NCBI RefSeq assembly: GCF_013280595.1
Contig: NZ_JAAATY010000007.1
Location: 283,552-347,551 of the forward strand
DNA: 64,000 nt
Direction of reading: 5' to 3'
Source of the DNA: Kibdelosporangium persicum
GTDB lineage: Bacteria; Actinomycetota; Actinomycetes; Mycobacteriales; Pseudonocardiaceae
Shown: in pieces, positions 9,505 through 18,188 of the stretch
Layout of the letters: each line of letters opens with the position of its first letter
How positions within the stretch are numbered: position 1 is the first letter of the stretch
The notes under the pieces: generated by a model
The model's input: the letters and a program-made list of their open reading frames with translations, nothing else
What the model was told of the DNA's origin: nothing
Databases searched by the model: none
Position numbers and translations under genes: made by a program

Positions 9505-9865
9505 ATCGCCGTCCGCCGGGCTGCAGATCACCCACCATGTCGGGGAGGGGATCCGGTCGTTGTGGTTGCGGGCGAGATCGACGTGGAAACCGGGCCCGTG
9601 CTGGGCGACGCCGTGAGACAAGGTTGGACCAGGCGGCAGGCAGGCCGTGCGTCCTGGATCTGACGGCCATTACCTTCCTGAACTCGACCGGGCTCACGCT
9701 CTGTTGGACGCCACCCGGCACGCCTACGCCCGATGAGAACCGCTTCGCATCGTGTCGATGCCAATTCGCCTGGTGATCAGGCCGATCAAGGTCAGGGGCC
9801 TCGACCGCGTGTTGGCGCTGTATCACAGCGTGGAGGAGGCACTCAACGTCGGCGGCCGGCCCTAG
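9505..9865 (+). pseudogene. Broken STAS-domain anti-sigma-factor antagonist
   Basis: Two frames hold successive parts of a STAS domain. GDPVVVVAGEIDVETGPVLG is in one. LDQAAGRPCVLDLTAITFLN, then STGLTL (the phosphorylatable serine loop) is in another, and DATRHAYAR, an in-frame TGA and EPLRIVSMPIRLVIRPIKV follow. At least two frameshifts and one nonsense codon separate them. Intact relatives are SpoIIAA/RsbV-like proteins that free sigma factors by binding anti-sigma kinases. The TAG stop overlaps the TAG stop of the opposing GAF-ANTAR pseudogene in the palindrome CTAG (9862-9865). Confidence 0.8.
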
Positions 9866-10674
9866 CTGGGCGGTGGATCGAGTTCGTGGTGGCGGGTGGC
9901 CAGGGTGGTGGCGAGTTCCGCCAGTTTGACGTTGAGTTCCTGGGAGGCGCGGCGCAGGATGTCGAACGCCTCGTCGGCGCTGATCCCGCGACGGTTCATC
10001 AGGATGCCTTTGGCCTGCCCGATCACGTCGCGGGAGTCGATCGCGCGCCGCAGTTGCGCCTCCCGCAACGCGGCGAGTTCGACGGCCTGGTGCCGGCCAA
10101 GGCCAGCGAGGCGTGCGTGGCCAGCAGCAACGCGATATCCGCTGCCTCGCCGCGCAGGGCACCCGGCTCACGCGCGTAGATGTTCAGCGCGCCCGACAGC
10201 AGCGGCGGTTGAGCATCGGGCACCAGGACGGTGGACAACACCGCGTTGAAGCCACGTTCGGCGGCAGCGGCGCCGAACTTCGGCCAGGCTGGTGTGCGGG
10301 CGAGGTCGTCGTCGTACACATGGCCGGGTCCGGAAGCGCCGGGCAGCCTCCAGGCACGGGCCTTGTCGGGTGTCGTACTCCACCTGGTCGAGTTCGGTGG
10401 CCACCGGCGAAGTCTCCACTGGCGTGTGAAACGCGCCGTCGGCGGACCGCAGCGTGACCGAGACGAGGTCCGCGCCGGGCACGATCCGCTGCGCTGTCCA
10501 CACGACTTGTTCGAGCACATCCGCGGTGGTGGAGGCGGCCCACAACGAGCGGGTCACGTGGGCGAACTCGGCCACCAGCGGGCTCGGGCTGGGATTGCCG
10601 ACCCGGTGCTCGGCATCGTGGGCGTGCGCGACGAACTCGGCTCGGTCACGAGCCCAGTCCTGCTCATCGGCCAT
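9862..10674 (-). pseudogene. Frameshifted GAF-ANTAR antiterminator
   Basis: The start (ATG 10674) and first ~115 codons encode the N-terminal part of a GAF domain (LVSVTLRSADGAFHTPVETS). The centre, from about 10330 to 10090, continues in another frame (RGFNAVLSTVLVPDAQPPLL, then IALLLATHASLAL). The last 68 codons return to the first frame as a good ANTAR RNA-binding domain (RDVIGQAKGILMNRRGISAD, then AFDILRRASQELN). Two compensating indels therefore break one gene of about 270 codons. ANTAR proteins bind paired RNA hairpins to prevent termination. Its neighbour is a dead STAS gene; the two families often serve the same stress-signalling networks. Confidence 0.85.
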
Positions 10675-11571
10675 CTGCGATACCCGTGGTTTCCCCGTGC
10701 CCGGCGCCGGATCCTTGTGGGCACGGTCGTGATGGTGCCCCTCACGGCGCTACAGGATGGGTCGCGCTGCCGCCGCGGTGACCATAGCGATCACTACCCG
10801 GGCAGCGATCACGGTGACCAGACGGCCAACCCTACGCTGCTGAAGGCCGGAGCTACACCCGCCCGACCACCTGACGACCACCGCGAACGTAGCCAGCCGC
10901 CTGTCGCCGCTGCGCTCACCGTACGCGCTCCACCCATGACGGCACACCCTTTACTCGTGCCACAGACCCGCCTCGATGTCCGCGGCCGAGCTTGGCGATG
11001 AAGCAAGCCCGCTGGTCCTCGATCAGTCGCCAAGCAGGGGTAGAGCGGAGCCAGTCACCGTCGACGTGTTTTCGATGGCCCCGGCCTCGTGCCGTAGGTG
11101 AGCAGAGTCCCGGTCTTCCACGATCACCGGGATGCGTCGTAGCCGAAGCCAGAGGCCAACCGGTGCCGCACCATGTTGTTGCCCCATCAGTCCGCGGACC
11201 GCGCGGCACTTCGGGCCGGATGGTCGTCCGGCGCCGCAGGCGCCAGCAGGTCCCCGAAGGGACCGGGCGGACCCGAGTTCACGAGGCTGATGTCGAGTGG
11301 GGGTACCGAGTGCCCGCGTCCCGCCGTCGTCCCGGCGATGGGGACTGAGTGGCTTCCGGAGTGAATCGCTCTGCCGGGTGTCGGTGAGGCCGCATCAGGC
11401 GGCGAACGGTTACGCCGTCGTGGCCAGGCCGCCGCAGCTCTGCGGTGACCGAAGCGGGTGGGTGAGAGCGAACAGGACGTCGCGGTAGCCGGATATCAAC
11501 CAGCGTGGCCATCGCGGCGCCTAGCGTGCCAGCGGGATAAGCAAACGCGAGGGCGATAGCCGAGACACCGG
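10675..11571. other. Gene-poor stretch of about 900 nt
   Basis: No frame here has both a plausible start and a recognisable product on either strand. The longest (minus, 11209-10916) has no family resemblance. It probably contains the promoter of the minus-strand pseudogene upstream of 10674, and otherwise decayed DNA. Confidence 0.4.
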
Positions 11572-14500
11572 CTACGTCAGTTTCACGACAAAGACGTCCT
11601 TCAACCGCCGCTTTCTGAAGTCGGCGACGATACCGGCCTCCCTGAGGTGATCGAAGACTGTCCGGTGCGTCTCGTCAGCGGGCACGTCGAACTCGTCTGT
11701 GGCGCGGCTGATCAGATTGCTGTACGGCTCTCCCAACTCCGTCAGCACTGCAACGACCTCGGGTGCTGGCATGGGTGAGGCGGCAGCCAGCAGTTGTAGC
11801 GTGAGGTTCTTGTCGCGCGTGGCCGTCGCAACTCGGCGAACTTGGTCGAGGGGAAGTGTCCGCCCACGGGTAAAGGCATAGCGCCCTGCGGCCGAAAGCG
11901 CAGCGGTATCGTTGCCGGGTACGTACTGCGCGAGATTGTCGACGACTTTGTCGCAAGCCTGTCCCGGTACCACGTGACTGCCGAGGAGGTCTTTGACGAA
12001 GCCATTGATCAGTTCGGGCGTCATGAACTCCACGAAGTTCTCCGACTTCGCGATCGCAGGCTCGATGGCTTCCCAACCGGCAGTGCGGAACTGCGCGAAG
12101 GACTCCAGGGAGTCATCGACGAGATCGTGTTCGAGCAGGAGTGCCAGGAAGTCACCGGCCTCGGGTTTGATCTCCCCGGGCGATATGTAGTGGTCGAGTT
12201 GTAGGCTCACCACCAGGTTGACCCTCTGGCGAGCTTCGGGGATGGTGTCAGTCGCATTGAGGACGTCGATGGCGACGTTGAGCCGGACAGTTGCGTCCTC
12301 GCCAGCGTCGTCGATGCTGCCGGTCTGGACGAGTAGGTCGGCGAGGCTTTGATCGATAGAGCCGAGCGAGTCGCGGTAGGCCCGCACATTTCGAAGAGTC
12401 GAGCGAAAGAGGCGGTGTGCCGCGAGGTCAGGCCAGAACAATGGGGGAGCGGAGTCCAGGCGCTCCAGTCGACTATCTGGCGCGGCCATCGCGATGAGTT
12501 CCCGAACGTGGTCGATGTCCCAGGTTTCGGCGACGTCAGGGAGCACTTCGGCGAGGGTCGTCTCGGTAAGGACCGAGTACGGGGTGTGGCTGTCGTTCTC
12601 CACCGCTGCCAGGTACTCGTTCGGCCTCCGACGGCAGAGGGCGTACACGTCTGCGTTCTGGCATACCCGGTCGAAACTGACGTCTCCGGTGACACCAAGA
12701 GCCTCGCGCAGGTTGTCGGCCGTGAGGAGGTACAGGTGTTCGTGCACGACGCGATTCCGAATCGCCTCGTCCAGCCCCGCGAGTCCGGGAAGGATGACTC
12801 CTGCCTTCTTGATGAGCGCGACGACTTTGTCAGCGACCGCATCGTCCTGGTGACTTGTGAAGACCGCCATGTCCAGGTAGTTCGCGACGATGAAGTCACG
12901 CACCTCAGGACCGAGTTCGTAAGTCTTGCCGTCCACGGCATCGCGGAGTGCAGCGTCAACGAGAGCGGGTCGAACATCCGCCGGGATACCCTCGTCTTGG
13001 ACCAGATACGTGAACACGCCAGGCCAAGGACGTTTGCTCAGCAGGGCGGCAAAGCGCGCTCGTTCCGAACCGGAGTTGAGGTATGCCGCGAGGAACGCTT
13101 GTGCGGCGTCCCCGAAGTTCGAGGCGATGGTGTCGGCGACGTCTACCGCGCGATCGTCGTTCTGCTGGAGGAGGTAATCGACTATTTCGATGTTGTAGGC
13201 GCTGACCGTGCGCGAGAAGTCCGCTGTCGTCTCGGCAAGGAGGTTCGCGATGGCCTCGGGCCCGCTGAACGTGTAGTCGATGTCCATCGTGTTGGTTTGC
13301 ACGCTCTGCACAATGAAGTTGGCTACGTCGATTCCTGTGAAATCGCCGTAGAACTGTGCGGCATAGAGGGCGAAGTTGCGGTCCAGGTAGCCCTGCTTGA
13401 CGAGATCCTGAGCAAGTCGCGACTTCATCGTCGCGTCGATGACGCTGGCGAAGGTCTTGTCGCCGTCCTCTGTGGACACGGTGAACCGGCTTTCGCGTGC
13501 AAGGTCCATGAAGTCTGCTCCTCGCAAGAACGTGATGTCCTCGTCGAGACTTTTAAGGGCGGACTGACGCTCGATCTCGTCGATCTCGACCCACCGGTTC
13601 GCGTCCAACGCTTCCGGGAAGAGCGCTTGGATCTGGCTGCGGCTCAACTTGCCTACCTCGGCGTGCTGACTGCCGTTCGGGTCGGCGCAAGCCAGGATGG
13701 AGACCGCACGGGTCTCGGCGACAGCAGCCCAGAACTGGTACGAGTTCATCTGGTCTCGGGAGTGCCGTGCCGAGCCGACAGAGAACTGTACGTGCGGCCA
13801 ATGCGGGTAGGTGGAGGAGGCGGCTTTGACAGCCATCCCGAGCGCTTGCAACCGGTCGCCAAGCTGCTCGGCCATCGACGCCATCGACTTGTGCCTAGTT
13901 GGCTCGTTCAGTAGGTCGCGCTTGCGGGCCTCGCAGGCGTCGATGGCTGTGCGTACAAGTTCCCGACGCCGGTCGTAGAGCACGTCGAGGTCGCTGTTGC
14001 GGCGGGAGATCTCCTCGAAGTCTTCGAGGTGAAAGTTTTTGTAGGCAACGAGCGCGAAGAGGATGCTGGCGGACAGGCCTGGAGCGGTCTTACCGGAGGT
14101 GAGTAGTCGCTCAGCGAATACCGCGTACTCGTTGCAGATGTTCCTCAGCAGTCGCATGTCGGTGGCGTGCTGAGCAACGAGTGTTACGAGGGACCGATCG
14201 ATGCCGGTGAAGCCGCTGGCCTTGAGCAGGTCGGCGAGGAGTTCGCGTGCGTTTCGGTGCGAGATGAACGGAACGAGTGGGATGACGACGTCGAAGAACT
14301 TCGTTCGGTTGGCGCGCGCGGTCTCGGCGGTCGCAGCGTCGTCGTTCAACTTCGTGGAGTCGGAGCCCAACCGCTCGAACAGGCTGTCCTTGATGGCGTA
14401 GATGAACCGAAGGGGTTCTCCCTTCCTGTGGCGCTTGGCCGTGTGGTTGAGGAGGGTGTTCAACTCTCGCAGTGCCTCGAAGATGTGTGGGTCGTCGAAG

Positions 14501-15291
14501 CGGTCAAGGTCCTCGAAGATGACGATGTCGGGCGAGACCTCGTCGAAGAAGTAGACGATTTCTTCCAGGTACTCGTCGAAGTAGGTCGAGGTGCGCTGTG
14601 TCAACTTCACCGCGGCCCCAGCCGCTGACACATCGGAGAGGACGAAACGGCCGTAGATGGTCCGTCTCAGCGCGGCGAGAACTATGACGACGAGGGCGGC
14701 GAAGGCGAGCCACGACAACACGCGGACCAGCCAGTGCTGGCCGGGTCCCGTTCCAGCCACGGCCGGTAGCCATCCGAGGAGCGCCAGAATCGAACCGACC
14801 ACGCCGACTGCGATACTCGCTTCAACAGCCGCGCGCTTTCGCGAGAGCGGGACGATGCGATTGAAGCGTGAGAAGGCAAACTTGCGGGGAGCCGCCCGGT
14901 ATAGGAGTTGTTTGACGAGCTCTTTCTGGATTCGATTGGTGAGGGTCACGCCCTCAGAGTTGGGTCCGAGGGTCGAGATCGCTATGCGCAGCGTCTTGTT
15001 CTTGTTCGTGACCTCGAACTCGTCGAGAACGCTGGACTTACCCGTCCCGTATCGGCCCGTGAGCGCTATGTTGAGATTCTTCGGCTTCTCGACTGCCTCT
15101 TGGAGATGCCGCAGGTATGTCACGTGCTGCTCGGGCACGTAACGCGAAGCCAACGATTCCAGCGCAAGGGAACCAGGGATGGGCGCGGGTGTAGCAGAAC
15201 CGCCTCCCCTGTCGGCACCACCGGACACACCGGCGTCTCCATTAACTCCGGAGTCATCGGCTGGTTGATGCACATCGTCAGCGTTGATCAT
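11572..15291 (-). CDS. KAP/YobI-like membrane P-loop NTPase
   Basis: Encodes 1239 residues. The ATG at 15291 is chosen because GAGGAA lies 5 nt upstream and the product then begins INADDVHQ. The frame is open for 33 more codons without a ribosome site. Walker A GRYGTGKSS is at residues 79-87. Two membrane segments follow (about 150-170 and 182-205), then Walker B DIVIFEDLDRFDD near 257, the arrangement of KAP/YobI-type NTPases, in which membrane helices are inserted between the two nucleotide motifs. The remaining ~900 residues are helical, HEAT-like and unassigned. KAP proteins are membrane-anchored NTPases often found in defence or symbiosis islands. Monocistronic, flanked by about 900 nt of decayed DNA on each side. 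Confidence 0.85.
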   Translation of the reverse strand: MINADDVHQPADDSGVNGDAGVSGGADRGGGSATPAPIPGSLALESLASRYVPEQHVTYLRHLQEAVEKPKNLNIALTGRYGTGKSSVLDEFEVTNKNKTLRIAISTLGPNSEGVTLTNRIQKELVKQLLYRAAPRKFAFSRFNRIVPLSRKRAAVEASIAVGVVGSILALLGWLPAVAGTGPGQHWLVRVLSWLAFAALVVIVLAALRRTIYGRFVLSDVSAAGAAVKLTQRTSTYFDEYLEEIVYFFDEVSPDIVIFEDLDRFDDPHIFEALRELNTLLNHTAKRHRKGEPLRFIYAIKDSLFERLGSDSTKLNDDAATAETARANRTKFFDVVIPLVPFISHRNARELLADLLKASGFTGIDRSLVTLVAQHATDMRLLRNICNEYAVFAERLLTSGKTAPGLSASILFALVAYKNFHLEDFEEISRRNSDLDVLYDRRRELVRTAIDACEARKRDLLNEPTRHKSMASMAEQLGDRLQALGMAVKAASSTYPHWPHVQFSVGSARHSRDQMNSYQFWAAVAETRAVSILACADPNGSQHAEVGKLSRSQIQALFPEALDANRWVEIDEIERQSALKSLDEDITFLRGADFMDLARESRFTVSTEDGDKTFASVIDATMKSRLAQDLVKQGYLDRNFALYAAQFYGDFTGIDVANFIVQSVQTNTMDIDYTFSGPEAIANLLAETTADFSRTVSAYNIEIVDYLLQQNDDRAVDVADTIASNFGDAAQAFLAAYLNSGSERARFAALLSKRPWPGVFTYLVQDEGIPADVRPALVDAALRDAVDGKTYELGPEVRDFIVANYLDMAVFTSHQDDAVADKVVALIKKAGVILPGLAGLDEAIRNRVVHEHLYLLTADNLREALGVTGDVSFDRVCQNADVYALCRRRPNEYLAAVENDSHTPYSVLTETTLAEVLPDVAETWDIDHVRELIAMAAPDSRLERLDSAPPLFWPDLAAHRLFRSTLRNVRAYRDSLGSIDQSLADLLVQTGSIDDAGEDATVRLNVAIDVLNATDTIPEARQRVNLVVSLQLDHYISPGEIKPEAGDFLALLLEHDLVDDSLESFAQFRTAGWEAIEPAIAKSENFVEFMTPELINGFVKDLLGSHVVPGQACDKVVDNLAQYVPGNDTAALSAAGRYAFTRGRTLPLDQVRRVATATRDKNLTLQLLAAASPMPAPEVVAVLTELGEPYSNLISRATDEFDVPADETHRTVFDHLREAGIVADFRKRRLKDVFVVKLT

Positions 15292-16269
15292 CCCGGTTCC
15301 TCGACTGCTCGGTGGTTCTCGGTGTCCAACTGTGCTGACCGGTAGCGCACGCCATCGGGGAGCACGCACTACGCGGCCATTCCTCGCCACTACGCTCGGC
15401 GGCCAACGCGCCGGACAGGCTCCAAGTGTGATGGCTCTCGTTCCAGTTCGGCCGACGACCCGCCGGTCAACCGCAGGTCACGCCATCAGGAGCTCTGACG
15501 GCCGCCTCTACGTTGAGCGGCCCGTGGCCAGCACGTCGAGCGCCACAAAGCGACCCGTCCGTCCCCACACGCGGCCAACACCACCGAGCACCAAGCGGTG
15601 GACCACGCCGCACGATCGTCGCCATGGCCCAGGATGTCTTTGGCCCGTGCAGTGGCCTTGCTCGCGAATGCGGCGACAGGAGGACAACATCGCCGAAGCT
15701 TTGGACATGGCAGGCGCGCGACCGGTACGCCGCCGTGGCGACCACTGGTAGAACAGGTTCAACTTGCCGTGTGAACGAGTCCGGCTGGTCCTGCCAGCCG
15801 TATGCCGGACAGCACCACCGAACCGGCCGGATCGCCGCCGACTGCGGTCAGTGGTGTCTGCGGCACCTTGCCGAGAACGCGGCGCCCGCCACGAGGGCAT
15901 CGAAGAACGGATGGTGTCCGCAAACCTGCCACAGTCCACCCCGGTGCCGAGACCAACAGCCTCACCTGCGCCGCCGCATACCAGCGCGGGATGGAGCCAC
16001 GGAGGCTGAGCGAGAAGCCTGCGATATCCGCAAGGATGCATTGTTAGCCAAGCTCAGTCGGCCGACGACGCAAATTCAGCGCTTGGCACGTCACGGTTAC
16101 TCCGGTTGCCGAGCGGGAGCAACCGGAGTAACTGCGGGCACATACCAGGCCGGTCGAAAATAGGTCGACTCGTCAGGCACCGACATGGCGCAGGTTCGGA
16201 GTGGGCGACGACTGCGTTGTGGCCACGAATCGCCTACGGAGGTGTGACACGAGCAGCCTACCGTCGTGA
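15292..16269. other. Decayed, gene-poor stretch
   Basis: Nearly 1 kb without an intact gene. Near 16000-16100 the forward frame gives EAEREACDIRKDALLAKLS, then TQIQRL, a coiled-coil-like run that looks like real former coding sequence, possibly from a mobile-element accessory protein, but it is too short to name. The rest shows nothing recognisable. Confidence 0.35.
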
Positions 16270-16722
16270 TCAGGTCTCCGTCGGGGAGCGTGTCGGATCG
16301 TTCGTCGGATCAGCGGGGTTGGCTGCAGGTGCTTTGCTGTCCCCAGCAGCTAGGTCTGCGCCGCGGATCAGCGCTTCGCCGAGCTGGCGTGCTTCGGACG
16401 GTGTCAGATGCAGCTCGTCGATGCGACAGTGTGCCTCGTGCACGATTACCAGGGGTGCGGCGTCCCGGACGTGCTGATCGAGCCGTGCGACAAGCTCGAA
16501 TGGCACGTACCAAGGACCGTCCCCGGCTGGTGTGCGCTCGACAATCGTCGGCTCCTCCGTTGTCAGCACGATATGAGCCGACCAGTCGGACATGTGCCGC
16601 CGGTCGTCGACGAAGTCTGAGTCCTCATGCAGGTTGTCACACCAGGCGGGGCACGGTTCGGTTTTCCAATACGGGTGTGTCCGCGCCAACGTCTGGACGG
16701 AGGGAGGCTGTTTGGTCGTCAT
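16270..16722 (-). CDS. DUF6907-like small protein
   Basis: Encodes 150 residues from the ATG at 16722. The core holds PCPAWC near residue 24, followed by a histidine pair and WSAHIVLTTEE, the pattern I associate with the DUF6907 family of small actinobacterial proteins. Its start overlaps the stop of the upstream gene in ATGA, so translation is probably coupled. The C-terminal 25 residues are Pro/Thr/Asp-rich and probably disordered. The function is unknown; the family is common near integrated elements and regulatory genes of actinomycetes. Confidence 0.7.
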   Translation of the reverse strand: MTTKQPPSVQTLARTHPYWKTEPCPAWCDNLHEDSDFVDDRRHMSDWSAHIVLTTEEPTIVERTPAGDGPWYVPFELVARLDQHVRDAAPLVIVHEAHCRIDELHLTPSEARQLGEALIRGADLAAGDSKAPAANPADPTNDPTRSPTET

Positions 16723-17222
16723 CGCGCACCGCCACCTTCAGCGTGCCGTTGGGTGATGTCACGACGGACTTGGACGGCAGCCTCCTGGAGATGGGTGGCC
16801 ATCGTGAGCGCCTCATCTGGCGACATCACGACGTCGTACGGCTCCTCGCCGTTGCAGTCGTTCTCCAAGGCGCGCAGGTGCACGACCGGGTCGCAGCCTT
16901 CGACGCTCTGCCCCAGGCCGACCTGGATCGTCAGCCCCCACTCGACGAAGATAGTCCGGACCCCCGCCCGGTGATAGCCGTCCCAGTGCCACACGCGGCT
17001 GTCGACGATCTGTGGCCGGACCAGGCACCAACCGGGCGAGCAGATGGTATCCGGGTGCTCAGGCTCGCGCCGCTTCTCCTCGTTGAGCGCGGTCATCTGC
17101 TCTTGGCTGAGCGAGACGCCCACCCGGTTCAAGGCCGGTGCGGGCGAGGTCTGCCCGCTGTGTTCGATACACGGCGCCGTAACCGACCTGGTCGAAGCTT
17201 CCGTACTTGCGAGTATTGACAT
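16719..17222 (-). CDS. DUF6907-like protein, partner of the downstream gene
   Basis: Encodes 167 residues from the ATG at 17222, behind GGAGGATAGAACC. The earlier in-frame ATG at 17237 overlaps that ribosome site and is less likely. CSPGWCL in the first half matches the CPAWC site of the downstream gene, and the C-terminal half (MSPDEALTMATHLQEAA) also aligns with it (LTPSEARQLGEALI). The pair therefore looks like a tandem duplication that diverged. The two genes share a 4-nt overlap. The first 40 residues are low in structure. The function is unknown. Confidence 0.7.
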   Translation of the reverse strand: MSILASTEASTRSVTAPCIEHSGQTSPAPALNRVGVSLSQEQMTALNEEKRREPEHPDTICSPGWCLVRPQIVDSRVWHWDGYHRAGVRTIFVEWGLTIQVGLGQSVEGCDPVVHLRALENDCNGEEPYDVVMSPDEALTMATHLQEAAVQVRRDITQRHAEGGGAR

Positions 17223-17475
17223 GGTTCTATCCTCCATTTGCTCATGCGTGTTCGTGAGACCACTCAGTCGCCGCGAAAGTGACTGGGTGGTCCTTCATAC
17301 GACGGTCGATCTTGGCGGTCATTACGCGGAAGGGGGTTGGTTCGATCCGCTTCGGTGATCCACGCGTCCGGATCGTTTTGGTAGATCCGTTGCCGACCAA
17401 TTGAGGATGTTGCTTACAGTAATGCGCCGAGCTTGCTGTTAATCACCCTTCGGAGTCGTTTCCGAACTTGGCGGG

Positions 17476-17712
17476 CTACTGATCTGCGGCACGTCCGGCA
17501 CGCTCAGCCTTGGCCAGGTGCAGCGCCTCCGTGACGGCCGCAGAACTCATCGAGCGCCGCTTGCTGGTCAGGGTTTTGACGGTCAAACTGAGTCCTGCGG
17601 CGGTAACGTCGCCGTGCAGCGAGTTCTCGGACCGAAAGCCGGTCGACAGTTGCAAGTCGATCGCCCCGATGGTCGTTTTGAGGCTGTCGTCGAGTTGCAC
17701 CACGTCGAGCAC
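17476..17712 (-). CDS. Short hypothetical protein
   Basis: A 78-residue frame from a GTG at 17712 (a second GTG lies three codons further on). The product VVQLDDSLKTTIGAIDLQLS, then GFRSENSLHGDVTAAGLSL looks protein-like but matches no family known to me. Upstream sequence continues in other frames without a clear start, so this may be the tail of a broken gene. Confidence 0.35.
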   Translation of the reverse strand: MLDVVQLDDSLKTTIGAIDLQLSTGFRSENSLHGDVTAAGLSLTVKTLTSKRRSMSSAAVTEALHLAKAERAGRAADQ

Positions 17713-18188
17713 CCTGGTTGCCGCATCTTCCTGGCCGAGCGCGGCGTCGGGCCGTCCGGCCTAGCCCGGCGGGCCGAAGGCCGTCGGATAGGCAAGGTAT
17801 CGTCGTCGGCATAGGCGGAGGCGTTCCAAGGTCGTGAGCAGCGCTTTCTATGTGTCCTGGGCCAGTCGGCTTGCGGCGAGTCGGCTTGCAGTCTCGCGTC
17901 TCGGCAGCGGAGTTTTGAGGTCGAGTTGCTCGGTGTTTCCGTGGACGTCTCGATGAAGCTGCCGAATCTGCCGCGGGTCGGTTCGTCAGCGTCCTGGCAT
18001 CCGAGCTTGTGTCCATTCGATGAAGTGTGAGCAGTACAGGCCTTGGCGGCGCACGATCACGCTCTTCTCGGCGTTGGTGGGTTTTCGTGCTCGGTGACGA
18101 TCACCAGTTAGTGGGCTGGGATGAACACCCGCCGGGACGGTTGTGACGCCCTACCTAGGCCTGGCGCGGCTGCGGAAGAATCTGGGAG

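Noticed and set aside
12349..13914. A 521-codon forward ORF opposite the KAP-like gene
   Set aside because: Antisense shadow without start signal or family resemblance.
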